64,000 nucleotides of DNA, taken from Sphaerotilus sulfidivorans. GTDB lineage: Bacteria; Pseudomonadota; Gammaproteobacteria; Burkholderiales; Burkholderiaceae_C. Positions 36,279 to 45,105 of the stretch are shown here, one piece after another (position 1 is the stretch's first letter; every line of letters starts with the position of its first letter). The translations under genes and the position numbers were made by a program. The notes beneath the pieces were generated by a model, which was not told the origin of the DNA, made no database searches, and saw only the letters and a program-made list of their open reading frames with translations. The stretch covers positions 1 through 64,000 of the forward strand of contig NZ_JACCPY010000024.1 of the NCBI RefSeq assembly GCF_013426975.1, given 5' to 3'.

Positions 36279-37097
36279 TCAGCGCACCACATGGAAGCCG
36301 GCGTCGACGAAGAGCGTCTGGCCGCTCATGCCGCGCCCGCCCGGCCCGGCCAGGAAGGCCGCCAGCGCGCCGACCTCCTCGAGCGTGACCAGCCGGCGCA
36401 GCGGCGACTCGGCGCGGGCGGTGGCCATCAGCGCGTCGAAGTCCTGCAGGCCGGAGGCCGCGCGGGTGGGCATCGGCCCCGGCGAGATCGCATGCACCCG
36501 CACGCCCTGCGGGCCCAGCTCGGCAGCCAGGTAGCGCACCAGCGATTCCAGCGCCGCCTTGACCGGGCCCATCAGGCCGTAGTGCGGAATGGCCTCGTCG
36601 GCGCCGAGGTAGCTCATCGTCATCAGCGCAGCGTCGTCCGACAGGTGCGGCTCGCAGGCCCGGGCCAGCGCGGCGAAGGAGTGGCACGACACCGTCATCG
36701 CCCGCGCGAAGCCGGCGGCCGAGCTGTCGATGACGCGCCCGCGCAGCTCGGCCAGCGGCGCCCAGGCGATCGAGTGGATGACGAAGTCGAGGCCGCCCAG
36801 GTGATCGGCCGCGGCCTGCACCAGCCGCTCCAGGTCGCCCTCGGTCTCGACATTGCAATCGAAGAGCGGCGCCCGGACCGCATCGGCCAGCGGCTGCACG
36901 AAGGGGCGCGCCTTCTCGTTCAGGCACGACAGCACCAGCGAGGCGCCCTGGGCGCGCGCCACCTGCGCGCAGCCCCAGGCGATGCTGTGCTCGTTGGCGA
37001 CGCCCAGGATCAGGCCGCGGCGTCCTGCCAGCGGCAGGGGCGACGCCGACGGTGCGGTCGGCAGGGGGGCGGAGTCAGGCGTGGAAGAGGGGTTCAT
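36279..37097 (-). CDS. fabI: enoyl-ACP reductase FabI (SDR-type)
   Basis: A 272-aa NADH-dependent enoyl-acyl-carrier reductase. The nucleotide-binding turn is GLILGVANEHSIAWG (about residues 28-42), with IHSIAWAP and the catalytic Tyr-x6-Lys in HYGLMGPVKAAL, as in FabI. The C-terminal AISPGPMPTRAASGL and GMSGQTLFVDAGFHV fit. An unusually long N-terminal Ser/Pro-rich tail (about 24 residues) precedes the fold. It heads the pta-ackA-phaC operon, so it may be a second, condition-specific FabI rather than the housekeeping one. Confidence 0.9.
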   Translation of the reverse strand: MNPSSTPDSAPLPTAPSASPLPLAGRRGLILGVANEHSIAWGCAQVARAQGASLVLSCLNEKARPFVQPLADAVRAPLFDCNVETEGDLERLVQAAADHLGGLDFVIHSIAWAPLAELRGRVIDSSAAGFARAMTVSCHSFAALARACEPHLSDDAALMTMSYLGADEAIPHYGLMGPVKAALESLVRYLAAELGPQGVRVHAISPGPMPTRAASGLQDFDALMATARAESPLRRLVTLEEVGALAAFLAGPGGRGMSGQTLFVDAGFHVVR

Positions 37098-37172
37098 GCG
37101 CGTCCTCGGGGGGTTCTGTGGCTGCCGTCATGCAGGATGCCAGCAGCCTGACCGAACAAGATGTCAGCTTGA

Positions 37173-37187
37173 TGCTGCGGTGCAGCA
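37173..37187. promoter_or_regulatory. palindrome TGCTGC-GGT-GCAGCA upstream of fabI
   Basis: Perfect 6-bp inverted repeat with a 3-nt centre, 76 bp upstream of fabI and adjacent to the FNR-like box. It contains CTGC-N3-GCAG, the type of TGC-rich site described for the PHA regulator PhaR. The same palindrome with an AAT centre occurs at 16849-16863. Confidence 0.4.
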
Positions 37188-37190
37188 CCG

Positions 37191-37204
37191 TTGATGCATG
37201 TCAA
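37191..37204. promoter_or_regulatory. FNR/ANR-like box before the fabI-pta-ackA-phaC operon
   Basis: TTGAT-GCAT-GTCAA matches the FNR consensus TTGAT-N4-ATCAA at nine of ten positions. It is centred 100 bp upstream of the fabI ATG in the 223-bp gap shared with the divergent BMP transporter. A class II start would then fall near 37156. Genes for fermentation-type ATP production behind it make oxygen-limited induction plausible. Confidence 0.55.
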
Positions 37205-37320
37205 TTCCGGGGGGCTCCGGCGGATCCTGCGGCCTTGTCTCTCCGGCAAGCCCCGGGGGGACGATCGGGTACGGCTATTGCAGAATCCGTCACGCCAGTC
37301 ACCCTGCGCGAGGAGACGCC

Positions 37321-38352
37321 ATGCCTGCAGACCCCTTTTCGTTCCGCCTGAATCCTGTCTTTCTGGCCACGGCCGCCGCCCTGGCCGGGGCGCTGCTGCT
37401 GGCGGCGCCGGCCGCCCGGGCCCAGGCCCAGCCGGCGGTCGTCTACGACGCCGGCGGCAAGTTCGACAAGTCCTTCAACGAGGCCGCCTACAACGGCATG
37501 GAGCGCTTCAGGAAGGAGACCGGCGGCAGCTACCTCGAGTTCGAGATCGCCAACGACACCCAGCGCGAGCAGGCCTTCCGCCGCATGGCGCAGAAGGGCG
37601 CCAACCCGATCATCGGCATCGGCTTCACCCAGGCCTCGGCGCTGGAGAAGGTGGCCAAGGAGTTCCCGCAGCTGAAGTTCGCGATCGTCGACATGGTGGT
37701 GAACCTGCCCAATGTGCAGTCGGTGGTCTTCAAGGAGCAGGAGGGCTCCTTCCTGGCCGGCATGGCCGCGGCGATGGCGAGCCGGTCGGGCAAGGTCGGC
37801 TTCATCGGCGGCATGGACGTGCCGCTGATCCGCCGCTTCCAGTGCGGCTACGAGCAGGGCGCAAAACACGCCAATCCGAAGGCCGAGACGCTCTCGAACA
37901 TGACCGGCACCACGCCGGCGGCCTGGAGCGACCCGACCCGCGGCGGCGAGCTGGCGCGCAACCAGTTCTCGCGCGGCGTCGACGTGATCTTCGCGGCCGC
38001 TGGCGGCACCGGCGTGGGCGTCTACCAGGCGGCCAAGGACCAGGGCCGCCTGGCCATCGGCGTCGACAGCAACCAGAACCACCTGCACCCGGGCACGATG
38101 CTGACCTCGATGGTCAAGCGCGTCGACGTGGCGGTCTTCAACATCGCCCGCTCGGTCAAGGACAATCGCTGGCAGTCGGGCGTGCAGGTGCTCGGCCTGA
38201 AGGAGAACGGCGTGGCGCTGGCGATGGACGAGCACAACGCGAAGCTGGTGACGCCGGAGATGAAGAAGAAGCTCGACGCGGCGCAGGCCGACATCGTCGC
38301 CGGCCGCATCAAGGTCGCCGACTACATGGCGGACAACGCCTGCCGCTACTGA
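37321..38352 (+). CDS. BMP-family ABC transporter substrate-binding protein
   Basis: A 343-aa periplasmic protein of the BMP/Med lipoprotein family (nucleoside or purine binding). The signal peptide spans about residues 1-37 with cleavage after ARA. The mature part begins PAVVYDAGGKFDKSFNEAAY, the family hallmark, followed by GIGFTQASALEKVAKEFP and VDVIFAAAGGTGVGVYQAAK. GAGGAGA precedes ATG 37321. It is the first gene of a four-gene uptake operon. Since it lacks a lipobox, it is likely soluble in the periplasm. Confidence 0.93.
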   Translation: MPADPFSFRLNPVFLATAAALAGALLLAAPAARAQAQPAVVYDAGGKFDKSFNEAAYNGMERFRKETGGSYLEFEIANDTQREQAFRRMAQKGANPIIGIGFTQASALEKVAKEFPQLKFAIVDMVVNLPNVQSVVFKEQEGSFLAGMAAAMASRSGKVGFIGGMDVPLIRRFQCGYEQGAKHANPKAETLSNMTGTTPAAWSDPTRGGELARNQFSRGVDVIFAAAGGTGVGVYQAAKDQGRLAIGVDSNQNHLHPGTMLTSMVKRVDVAVFNIARSVKDNRWQSGVQVLGLKENGVALAMDEHNAKLVTPEMKKKLDAAQADIVAGRIKVADYMADNACRY

Positions 38353-38400
38353 GCATCGCGCCTTGAGCACCGGGCAGTCCATGGCCAGCGCCTGCGCCGC

Positions 38401-39933
38401 ATGATCGCGCTGCGCGGCATCCACAAGCGCTTCGGCAGCGTGCACGCCAGCCGCGGGGTCACGCTGGAGGTGGCGCCCGGCTCGATCCACGGCCTGATCG
38501 GCGAGAACGGCGCCGGCAAGTCGACGCTGATGGGCATTCTCTACGGCCTGCACCCGCCCGACGAGGGCACCATCGAGGTGGACGGCCATGCCCTGAAACC
38601 GGGCAGCGCCCGCGATGCGATCGCCGCCGGCATCGGCATGGTGCATCAGCATTTCATGCTGGTGGACCGCTTCACCGTGCTGGAGAACATCGTGCTCGGC
38701 GCCGAGCAGGGCTTCGTGCTGGCGCCCAGCCTGGCAGCGGCGCGGCGCGAGGTGCTGCGGCTGGCGGCGGAGTTCGGGCTGGAGGTCGACCCGGATGCGG
38801 TGGCCGGCGAGCTGCCGGTGGGCGTGCTGCAGCGCGTCGAGATCCTGAAGGCGCTGTACCGCGGCGCCAGGGTGCTGATCCTCGACGAGCCGACCGGGGT
38901 GCTGACGCCGCAGGAGGCCGACCAGCTGATGCGCATGCTGCGCCAGCTGAAGCGCCGCGGCACCACGGTGCTGCTGATCACGCACAAGCTGCGCGAGGTG
39001 CTGGCGGTGACCGACCGGGTCACGGTGATGCGTGCCGGCGAGGTGGTCGCCACCCGCGAGACGGCCGCCACCACCGAGGCCGAGCTGGCCGAGCTGATGG
39101 TCGGGCGCAAGGTCCGGCTCGGCCGCGAGGGGCCGCCGGCGCAGCCCGGTGCGGTGGTGCTGAGCGCGCGGGGCCTGGGCTGGCGCGATGCGCAGGGCGT
39201 GGCGCGGCTCTCTGGCATCGACCTGGACCTGCGCCAGGGCGAGATCGTCGGCGTGGCAGGCGTCTCGGGCAACGGCCAGAGCGAGCTGCTGGAGCTGCTC
39301 GCCGGGCTGCGGCCGCTGCAGTCGGGCGAGATCCGTCTGGCGGCCGACGGCGAGCGCCCTGCGGGCGTCTGGCCGCTGGATCCGCACCGGCTGCGCCAGC
39401 TCGGCGTGGCGCATGTGCCGGAGGACCGCCACCGCCTGGGCCTGGTGCTGGATTTCGAGGCCTGGGAGTCGGCCGCGCTCGGCTACACCGACGACGCGGC
39501 GATCGCCCGCGGGCCGGCGGTGCTGGGCCTGCTCGACCACCGGGCGATGCGCGCACAGTGCGCCGGGATGATGGCCGACTTCGATGTGCGCCCGCCCGAC
39601 CCGGCCTGGCGCTCGGCGAAGTTCTCCGGCGGCAACCAGCAGAAGCTGGTCATCGCGCGCGAGCTGCGCCGCGCGCCGCGCCTGCTGCTGATCGGCCAGC
39701 CCACGCGCGGCGTCGACATCGGCGCGATCGAGACCATCCACCGCGCGCTGCGCCGGCTGCGCGATGCCGGCTGCGCGGTGCTGCTGGTGTCGACCGAACT
39801 CGACGAGATCCTGGCGCTGGCCGACCGCATCGTCGTGATGTCGCAGGGCCGCATCACCGGCGAGATGGCGCGTGACGCCGCCGACGAGGTGACGATCGGC
39901 CGCTGCATGGGCCAGGGAGGGATCGCGGCATGA
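38401..39933 (+). CDS. ABC transporter ATP-binding protein (nucleoside/sugar type, two cassettes)
   Basis: A 510-aa protein with two fused ABC cassettes. The first has Walker A GENGAGKST (about residues 36-44), LPVGVLQRVEILKALYRGA as signature region and Walker B LILDEPTGVLTP. The second has the degenerate Walker A GVSGNGQSE and signature KFSGGNQQKLVIARELRR. This is the YufO/NupO or RbsA-like layout typical of BMP-type nucleoside importers. It energises the two permeases that follow; its stop overlaps the next start (ATGA, 39930-39933). Confidence 0.94.
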   Translation: MIALRGIHKRFGSVHASRGVTLEVAPGSIHGLIGENGAGKSTLMGILYGLHPPDEGTIEVDGHALKPGSARDAIAAGIGMVHQHFMLVDRFTVLENIVLGAEQGFVLAPSLAAARREVLRLAAEFGLEVDPDAVAGELPVGVLQRVEILKALYRGARVLILDEPTGVLTPQEADQLMRMLRQLKRRGTTVLLITHKLREVLAVTDRVTVMRAGEVVATRETAATTEAELAELMVGRKVRLGREGPPAQPGAVVLSARGLGWRDAQGVARLSGIDLDLRQGEIVGVAGVSGNGQSELLELLAGLRPLQSGEIRLAADGERPAGVWPLDPHRLRQLGVAHVPEDRHRLGLVLDFEAWESAALGYTDDAAIARGPAVLGLLDHRAMRAQCAGMMADFDVRPPDPAWRSAKFSGGNQQKLVIARELRRAPRLLLIGQPTRGVDIGAIETIHRALRRLRDAGCAVLLVSTELDEILALADRIVVMSQGRITGEMARDAADEVTIGRCMGQGGIAA

Positions 39934-41078
39934 GCGGATCGACCGCAGCCGCCGGGGCGCCGCTGCCGCGCTGGATCGACTTCGGCGTGCTGCCGCTGCT
40001 CAACGCGCTGCTGGCGCTGGCGGTGGCGGGTGCACTGGTGGCGCTGCTCGGCCACAGCCCGGCGCAGGCGATGCGGCTGCTGGTCGAGGGCGCCTTCGGC
40101 TCCGGGCTGGCCTGGGGCTACACGCTGCACTACGCGACCAACTTCATCTTCACCGGTCTGGCGGTGGCGCTGGCCGCGCATGCCGGGCTGTTCAACATCG
40201 GCGCGGAGGGCCAGGCCTCGGTCGGCGGGCTGCTGGCCTGCGTTGTCGCGCTGGCGCTGGACCGCTGGCTGCCGGGCTGGGCGGTGCTGCTGCTGGCGAT
40301 GCCGGCGGCCGCCCTGGGCGGCGCGGCCTGGGCGGCGGTGCCGGCCTGGCTGCAGGCGCGCCGCGGCAGCCACATCGTCATCACGACGATCATGTTCAAC
40401 TTTCTGGCTTCGGCGCTGCTGGTCTGGCTGCTGGTGAACGTGCTGGCGGTGCCGGGCAATCCGTCGGTGGAGAGCCGGGCGCTGGCCGAGGGCGTCGGCC
40501 TGCCGAAGGCGCAGGCGCTGCTGGCCGCGTTGGGCGTGAACGCGCCGGCCACGCCGCTGAACGCGGCGCTCGGGCTGGCGCTGCTGTGCGCGGCCGGGCT
40601 GTGGGTGCTGCTGTGGCACACCCGGCTGGGCCACGCGCTGCGCACGCTCGGCCACGCGCCGGGCGCGGCGCACTATGCCGGGCTGTCGTCGGTGCGGCTG
40701 ACGCTGATCGCGCTGATGGGCTCGGGCGCACTGGCCGGCGGCGTCGGCATCAACGAGGTGCTGGGCGTGCACCACCGGCTGCTGCTGGACTTCGTCGCCG
40801 GCGCGGGCTTCACCGGCATCGCGGTGGCGCTGATGGGGCGCAACCACCCGGCCGGCATCGTGCTGGCGGCGCTGCTGTTCGGCGCGCTGGTGCAGGGCGG
40901 CTCCGAGCTGGCCTTCGAGATCCCGACCTTCTCGCGCGACATGGTGACCGCGGTGCAGGGCCTGGTGGTGCTGTTCTGCGGCGCGCTGGCGCTGATGCTG
41001 CGGCCGCTGGTGGCGCGCCTGTGGGCGCTGTGGACGCTGCGGGCGCGGCGGGTCGCCCCGGCCGGGGAGGGCGCATGA
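39930..41078 (+). CDS. ABC transporter permease (nucleoside type), first subunit
   Basis: A 382-aa polytopic membrane protein of the BPD_transp_2 family, with about 9-10 helices. It has the conserved segments [27 protein letters not shown] and GSHIVITTIMFNFLASALLVWL. It forms the channel with the next permease. It is coupled by ATGA overlaps on both sides. Confidence 0.93.
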   Translation: MSGSTAAAGAPLPRWIDFGVLPLLNALLALAVAGALVALLGHSPAQAMRLLVEGAFGSGLAWGYTLHYATNFIFTGLAVALAAHAGLFNIGAEGQASVGGLLACVVALALDRWLPGWAVLLLAMPAAALGGAAWAAVPAWLQARRGSHIVITTIMFNFLASALLVWLLVNVLAVPGNPSVESRALAEGVGLPKAQALLAALGVNAPATPLNAALGLALLCAAGLWVLLWHTRLGHALRTLGHAPGAAHYAGLSSVRLTLIALMGSGALAGGVGINEVLGVHHRLLLDFVAGAGFTGIAVALMGRNHPAGIVLAALLFGALVQGGSELAFEIPTFSRDMVTAVQGLVVLFCGALALMLRPLVARLWALWTLRARRVAPAGEGA

Positions 41079-42058
41079 GCGAGCTGCAGGAGCTGGCGAC
41101 CGTCGTCGCCTCGGTGCTGGGCGCGACGCTGCGCATCAGCGTGCCGCTGGTGCTGTGCGCGCTGGCCGGGGTGCTGAGCGAGCGCGCCGGCGTCATCGAC
41201 ATCGGCCTGGAGGGCAAGCTGCTGGCGGCGGCCTTCGCCGCGGCGGTGGCCGGCGCCTTCGGCTGGCCGGCCGGGGCGGCGCTGCTGGCGGCGGTCGCGG
41301 CCGGCATGGCGCTGTCGGCGGTGCACGGGCTGGCCTGCATCCGCTTCCGCGGCGACCAGATCGTCTCCGGCGTGGCGATCAACATCCTGGCGCTCGGGCT
41401 GACCGCGGTCATCGGCCTGCACCTGTTCCAGCGCGGCGGGCGCACGCCCGATGTGCCGCCTGAAGGGCGCTTCGGCGTGCTGTTCGACGAGGCGGCGCGT
41501 GCGGTGCAGGACTGGCCGCTGATCGGACCGCTGCTGGCCGAGGCGCTGCTGCGCCACACGCTGCTGACCTGGCTGGCCTTCGCGCTGGTGCCGGCGGTGT
41601 GGTGGCTGCTCTACCGCACCCGCTTCGGGCTGCGGCTGCGTGCGGTCGGCGAGAACCCGGCGATGGTGGACGCCGCCGGCATCTCGGTGGCCGGGCTGCG
41701 CTGGCGCGCGGTGCTGCTGGCCGGCGTGCTGTGCGGCATCGGCGGCGCCTTCCTGACGCTGGCGCAGAACGCCAGCTTCACGCCCGGCATGAGCGCCGGC
41801 CGCGGCTTCATGGCGCTGGCGGCGATGGTGTTCGGCCACTGGCATCCGGTGCGCGCGCTGTGGGCCTGTCTGCTGTTCGGCCTGCTCGATGCGGTGGCGA
41901 TCCGGCTGCAGGGCACGGTCCTGCCGGGTCTGGGCGCAGTGCCGGTCGAGCTGATCCAGGCGCTGCCCTATCTGTTCACCGTGGTGCTGCTGGCGGGCTT
42001 CTTCGGCCGCGCGCAGGCGCCGGCCGCACTCGGGCAGTCGTTCACGAAGGAGCGCTGA
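41075..42058 (+). CDS. ABC transporter permease (nucleoside type), second subunit
   Basis: A 327-aa permease of the BPD_transp_2 family with about 8-9 helices. It has LSERAGVIDIGLEGKLLAAA, the counterpart of the NIGAEGQ motif of its partner, then GDQIVSGVAINILALGL, LRAVGENPAMVDAAGI and FTPGMSAGRGFMALAAMVFG. It is the last gene of the BMP importer operon; 120 bp without a gene separate it from the spanin-like pair. Confidence 0.93.
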   Translation: MSELQELATVVASVLGATLRISVPLVLCALAGVLSERAGVIDIGLEGKLLAAAFAAAVAGAFGWPAGAALLAAVAAGMALSAVHGLACIRFRGDQIVSGVAINILALGLTAVIGLHLFQRGGRTPDVPPEGRFGVLFDEAARAVQDWPLIGPLLAEALLRHTLLTWLAFALVPAVWWLLYRTRFGLRLRAVGENPAMVDAAGISVAGLRWRAVLLAGVLCGIGGAFLTLAQNASFTPGMSAGRGFMALAAMVFGHWHPVRALWACLLFGLLDAVAIRLQGTVLPGLGAVPVELIQALPYLFTVVLLAGFFGRAQAPAALGQSFTKER

Positions 42059-42178
42059 GCGGCGCGGCCTCTCACGAATCGTCACCGCTGCGGTTCCGGG
42101 TCTTGCCTACCATGCGCACCCGTCGGCCGGGATGACAATCCGACCTGAAATGCAAAATCATCATTCTGGAGTTCATCG

Positions 42179-42721
42179 ATGTCCGACAAGCTGCGTCTGA
42201 TCGCGACGACCGCGGCCCTGCTGGTGTCCGGCTGGATCGGCCATGGCATCGGCTCCTCCGACCGGCAGGCCGCCGAGCACCGCGCCGCCCGGCTCGAGAC
42301 CCAGATGCGCGACAGCGAGGCACGCCACCGCCAGGCGCAGATCGCACTGGCCGAGGAGCTGCGCTCGCGCGAGGCCGCCTTCGAAGTGCGCCTGCGCGAG
42401 CTGCAGGTGTCCTTCGACGAGCAGAAGGTCGAGATGATCGAGGCACTCGACGACAGCCAGGCCCAGCTGGCCGATCTGGCCCAGCGTCGCCGCGACACCG
42501 ATGCCGAGCTGCTGCGGGTGCGCAAGGCGCTGGCGGCGGCTGGCGGCGGCGGCTCCGGCCGCCTGCGCGACGAGCTGCGCGAGCGCGAGCTGCAGCTGGT
42601 GCTGCTGCAGGGCCAGCTGCGCCAGAACGCGGCCGGCATGAGCTGCCTGTCGGCGCCGGTGCCGCCGGAGGCGCTGCGCACGCTCAACCGCGTGGCCGGC
42701 AACGGCAGCCGGGCGCGCTGA
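42179..42721 (+). CDS. Rz-like inner-membrane coiled-coil protein (i-spanin-like)
   Basis: A 180-aa protein: one N-terminal TM helix (LIATTAALLVSGWIGHGI, about residues 7-24), then a long charged periplasmic coiled coil (about 28-150), then a short C-terminal segment CLSAPVPPEALRTLNRV. TM + coiled coil + Cys + PVP...LLN-type ending is the layout of phage Rz/LysB i-spanins, which join inner to outer membrane with their Rz1 partner at lysis. GGAG precedes the ATG. The stop overlaps the next start by one base. No holin, endolysin or other phage gene is near, so it may be domesticated. Confidence 0.62.
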   Translation: MSDKLRLIATTAALLVSGWIGHGIGSSDRQAAEHRAARLETQMRDSEARHRQAQIALAEELRSREAAFEVRLRELQVSFDEQKVEMIEALDDSQAQLADLAQRRRDTDAELLRVRKALAAAGGGGSGRLRDELRERELQLVLLQGQLRQNAAGMSCLSAPVPPEALRTLNRVAGNGSRAR

Positions 42722-43035
42722 TGAGAGCCGCCATGCTGTCGCCTGCTTCGGCTCTCGTGCTGCTGGCCGCGCTGGGCCTGGGCGGCTGCGCCTCGAGTCC
42801 GTCGGTGCCGCCTGCGCCGGTCGCACCGAAGTGCGTGCTGCCGACCGGCGTCGACAGCGCCTGCCCGACGCCGCAGCCGCTCAAGGCCGGCCTGACCTAC
42901 CGCGAGCTGCTCGAGGCCCATCTGGCCGATCGCCAGCAGCTGCAGCGCTGCGCGGCGCAGCATGAGGAACTGCGCCGCGTGATCGCGGCCTGCCAGGCGC
43001 GGGTCGACGCGCTGTCCCGCACGCGGCGCTACTGA
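42721..43035 (+). CDS. Rz1/LysC-like outer-membrane lipoprotein (o-spanin-like)
   Basis: A 104-aa lipoprotein: signal peptide with the lipobox LGLGGC (Cys about 23), a Pro-rich spacer (SSPSVPPAPVAPKC), then CPTPQPLKAGLTYRELLEAH and LQRCAAQHEELRRVIAAC. This mirrors phage LysC/Rz1 proteins, which have a lipobox, a Pro-rich part and a Cys...Q-x-x-L pattern at the end. It is coupled to the Rz-like gene by a TGATG overlap. In phages Rz1 genes are nested or overlapping with Rz; here the overlap is one base only. Confidence 0.6.
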   Translation: MRAAMLSPASALVLLAALGLGGCASSPSVPPAPVAPKCVLPTGVDSACPTPQPLKAGLTYRELLEAHLADRQQLQRCAAQHEELRRVIAACQARVDALSRTRRY

Positions 43036-43110
43036 GCGCCACGCGGCGGCCGGCGCGCCTGTGTCCGGCCTCGCCCGCCCTTGTCTTGCGCTTGTGGGAC
43101 AATCCCGGCC

Positions 43111-43427
43111 GTGGAGTCAGCCAGACCGCCGCTGGTGCAAGGATCGAAAGGTCGCACTGGAGGAAGGTCCGGACTGCACAGGGCAGCGCAGGAGGTAACA
43201 CCTCTCCACCGCGAGGTGAGGATCAGAGCAACAGAGACGAGCCGGTTCGGTCCGGGTGAAACGGGCAATCTCTGCGCGCAGCAACACCAAATAGGCCAGC
43301 TATGACGCGGCCCGCTGAGCTGGCGGGTAGGTGGCATCGAGCCGTTCCGGTGACGGGCGGCCCAGAGGAATGGCGGTCACGGCGGGGCAACCCGCCGCAC
43401 AGAATCCGGCCTATCGGCTGACTCCAC
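43111..43427 (+). ncRNA. rnpB: RNase P RNA (class A)
   Basis: The ribozyme subunit of RNase P, maturing tRNA 5' ends. The ends pair perfectly as helix P1 (GTGGAGTCAGCC with GGCTGACTCCAC). The universally conserved blocks GGAGGAAGGTCCGGACT (about 43161) and ACAGAATCCGG (about 43399) are present, with GAGGTAACACCTC-type and GGGTGAAACGG segments between them, as in type A RNAs. The -10 box GACAAT (43098-43103) fits a start at 43111. CTTTTCTG after P1 probably ends transcription. Confidence 0.95.
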
Positions 43428-43446
43428 ACTTTTCTGTCGTTTGCCC

Positions 43447-44358
43447 ATGCCCGCACGCTCCCATCTCGATCTTGTCGCCGTCCTGAGCCTGCTGCTGTGC
43501 TGCATGCTGTGGGGGCTCAACCAGGTCTCGATCAAGCTGGCGCTGCCGGAGGTGCCGGCACTGGTGCAGGTCTCGATCCGCAGCATCGTCGCCTTCGTGC
43601 TGCTGCTGGGCTGGATGCGCTGGCGCGGCCTGCGCTGGGACGGGCTCGGCCCGAGCCTGCGGCCGGGGCTGCTGGCCGGTTTCCTGTTCGCCACCGAGTT
43701 CGCGCTGGCCTTCGTCGGCCTGCAGCACACCACCGCCGCGCGCGGCGTGGTCTTCATCAATACCTCGCCCTTCGTCGTCGCGCTGGTGCTGGCGGCGCTG
43801 CACCGGGGCGAGCGGCTGATGCCGCTGCAGTCCGTCGGGCTGCTGATCGCCTTTGCTGCGCTGGCGGCGGCTTTCGGGGAGGGTTTTTCGCTCACCGCAG
43901 CCGGCACCACCTGGCGTGGCGACCTGATGATCCTGGTGGCCGCGGTGCTGTGGGGGCTGACCACGGTGACGATCCGGCTGTCGGTGCTGCGCAGCGCGCC
44001 GTCCGAGGTCACGCTGGCCTGGCAGCTCGGGGTGGCGGCACTGCTGTCGCCGCTGGCCGCTCTGGTCCATGGCGATGCCTGGCCGCAGTCCTGGAGCCTG
44101 CTGGCGATCGGCTCGATGGTCTATCAGGGCGTGATCGTGACCTTCGCCAGCTATCTGCTGTGGTTCTGGCTGCTGACCCGCTATCCCGCGACCCAGGTCC
44201 AGGCCTTCGTGCTGCTCACGCCGGTGTTCGGCACGCTCAGCGCCGGGCTGCTGCTCGACGAGCCGATCACGCCAGCCCTGCTGCTGGCGCTGGTTGGCAT
44301 CTGCCTGGGGCTGGTGCTGCTGAACCGGCGCCCGCCGGTCAGGACGTCCCCAGCTTGA
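43447..44358 (+). CDS. EamA/DMT-family transporter
   Basis: A 303-aa inner-membrane protein with ten predicted helices in two EamA repeats (about residues 8-140 and 155-295): [18 protein letters not shown] opens the first and [21 protein letters not shown] the second. The drug/metabolite transporter superfamily exports small metabolites or amino acids; the substrate is unknown. The ATG at 43447 lies 20 bp after the rnpB 3' end. The 3' end overlaps convergent rppH by 20 bp. Confidence 0.88.
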   Translation: MPARSHLDLVAVLSLLLCCMLWGLNQVSIKLALPEVPALVQVSIRSIVAFVLLLGWMRWRGLRWDGLGPSLRPGLLAGFLFATEFALAFVGLQHTTAARGVVFINTSPFVVALVLAALHRGERLMPLQSVGLLIAFAALAAAFGEGFSLTAAGTTWRGDLMILVAAVLWGLTTVTIRLSVLRSAPSEVTLAWQLGVAALLSPLAALVHGDAWPQSWSLLAIGSMVYQGVIVTFASYLLWFWLLTRYPATQVQAFVLLTPVFGTLSAGLLLDEPITPALLLALVGICLGLVLLNRRPPVRTSPA

Positions 44359-44962
44359 ACTCGAGCGGCGGCAGATCGCTCATCGCGGTGTCGCCCTGCA
44401 GCTGGGCCGTGCTGGCGCGAGGCTCGGCGCCGTCCTCGCGGCGCATCGAGCGCATGCCGTGGCGCAGATAGCGGTTGTGATGGTTCGGGCGCGCCGGGAT
44501 GAAGCGCGCCAGCTCGGTCAGCGCCATCTGGTAGACATTGCGCTTGAACTCGATCACCACATCCAGTGGCACCCAGTAGTCGTGCCAGCGCCAGGCGTCG
44601 AACTCCGGATGCGTGGACGCGCGCAGGTTCATGTCGGTGTCCCGGCCCATGAGCTGCAGCAGGAACCAGATCTGCTTCTGCCCCTTGTAGTGACCGCGTG
44701 CATCGCGGCGGATGTAGTGCTCGGGCACCTCGTAGCGCAGCCAGTCTCGTGTGCGCGCGATGATGCGCACATGTTCAGGATGCAGCCCCACTTCCTCGTG
44801 GAGCTCTCGGAACATCGCCTGCTCCGGCGTCTCGCCATGCTTGATGCCGCCCTGCGGGAATTGCCAGGAGTGGGTGCGAATGCGCTTGCCCCAGAACACC
44901 TGGTTCCGCTGGTTGAGCAGGATGATGCCGACGTTGGGCCGGAAGCCTTCTCGGTCGAGCAT
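44339..44962 (-). CDS. rppH: RNA pyrophosphohydrolase RppH (Nudix)
   Basis: A 207-aa Nudix hydrolase that removes pyrophosphate from mRNA 5' ends and so starts RNase E decay. The Nudix box starts at about residue 37 ([12 protein letters not shown], then REL-HEE-VGL) and fits GX5EX7REUXEEXGU. The N-terminal [21 protein letters not shown] and the [12 protein letters not shown] strand are RppH-specific. A C-terminal extension of about 45 residues is normal for betaproteobacteria. It is divergent from proS. Confidence 0.95.
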   Translation of the reverse strand: MLDREGFRPNVGIILLNQRNQVFWGKRIRTHSWQFPQGGIKHGETPEQAMFRELHEEVGLHPEHVRIIARTRDWLRYEVPEHYIRRDARGHYKGQKQIWFLLQLMGRDTDMNLRASTHPEFDAWRWHDYWVPLDVVIEFKRNVYQMALTELARFIPARPNHHNRYLRHGMRSMRREDGAEPRASTAQLQGDTAMSDLPPLEFKLGTS

Positions 44963-44991
44963 AATCAGACCCCAATTTTCACGTTGAACCC

Positions 44992-45019
44992 ATTATTGCA
45001 CCGGGTCCGATTGGCGCAA
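44992..45019 (-). promoter_or_regulatory. possible rppH promoter
   Basis: On the minus strand: -35 TTGCGC (45019-45014), 16-bp spacer, -10 AATAAT (44997-44992), 30 bp upstream of the rppH ATG. The proS upstream region overlaps it on the other strand. Confidence 0.35.
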
Positions 45020-45105
45020 GCCCGCGGATCACCCGAGCAGGGACAAGGGCTCCCGTCGCCCGTCCAGAGGTTCCACTCAGTACCCGTCCGCGTACCGACC
45101 ACCCC

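Noticed and set aside
37201-39741. 846-codon minus-strand frame opposite the BMP transporter genes
   Set aside because: Shadow of well-supported plus-strand ABC transporter genes; no recognisable domain.
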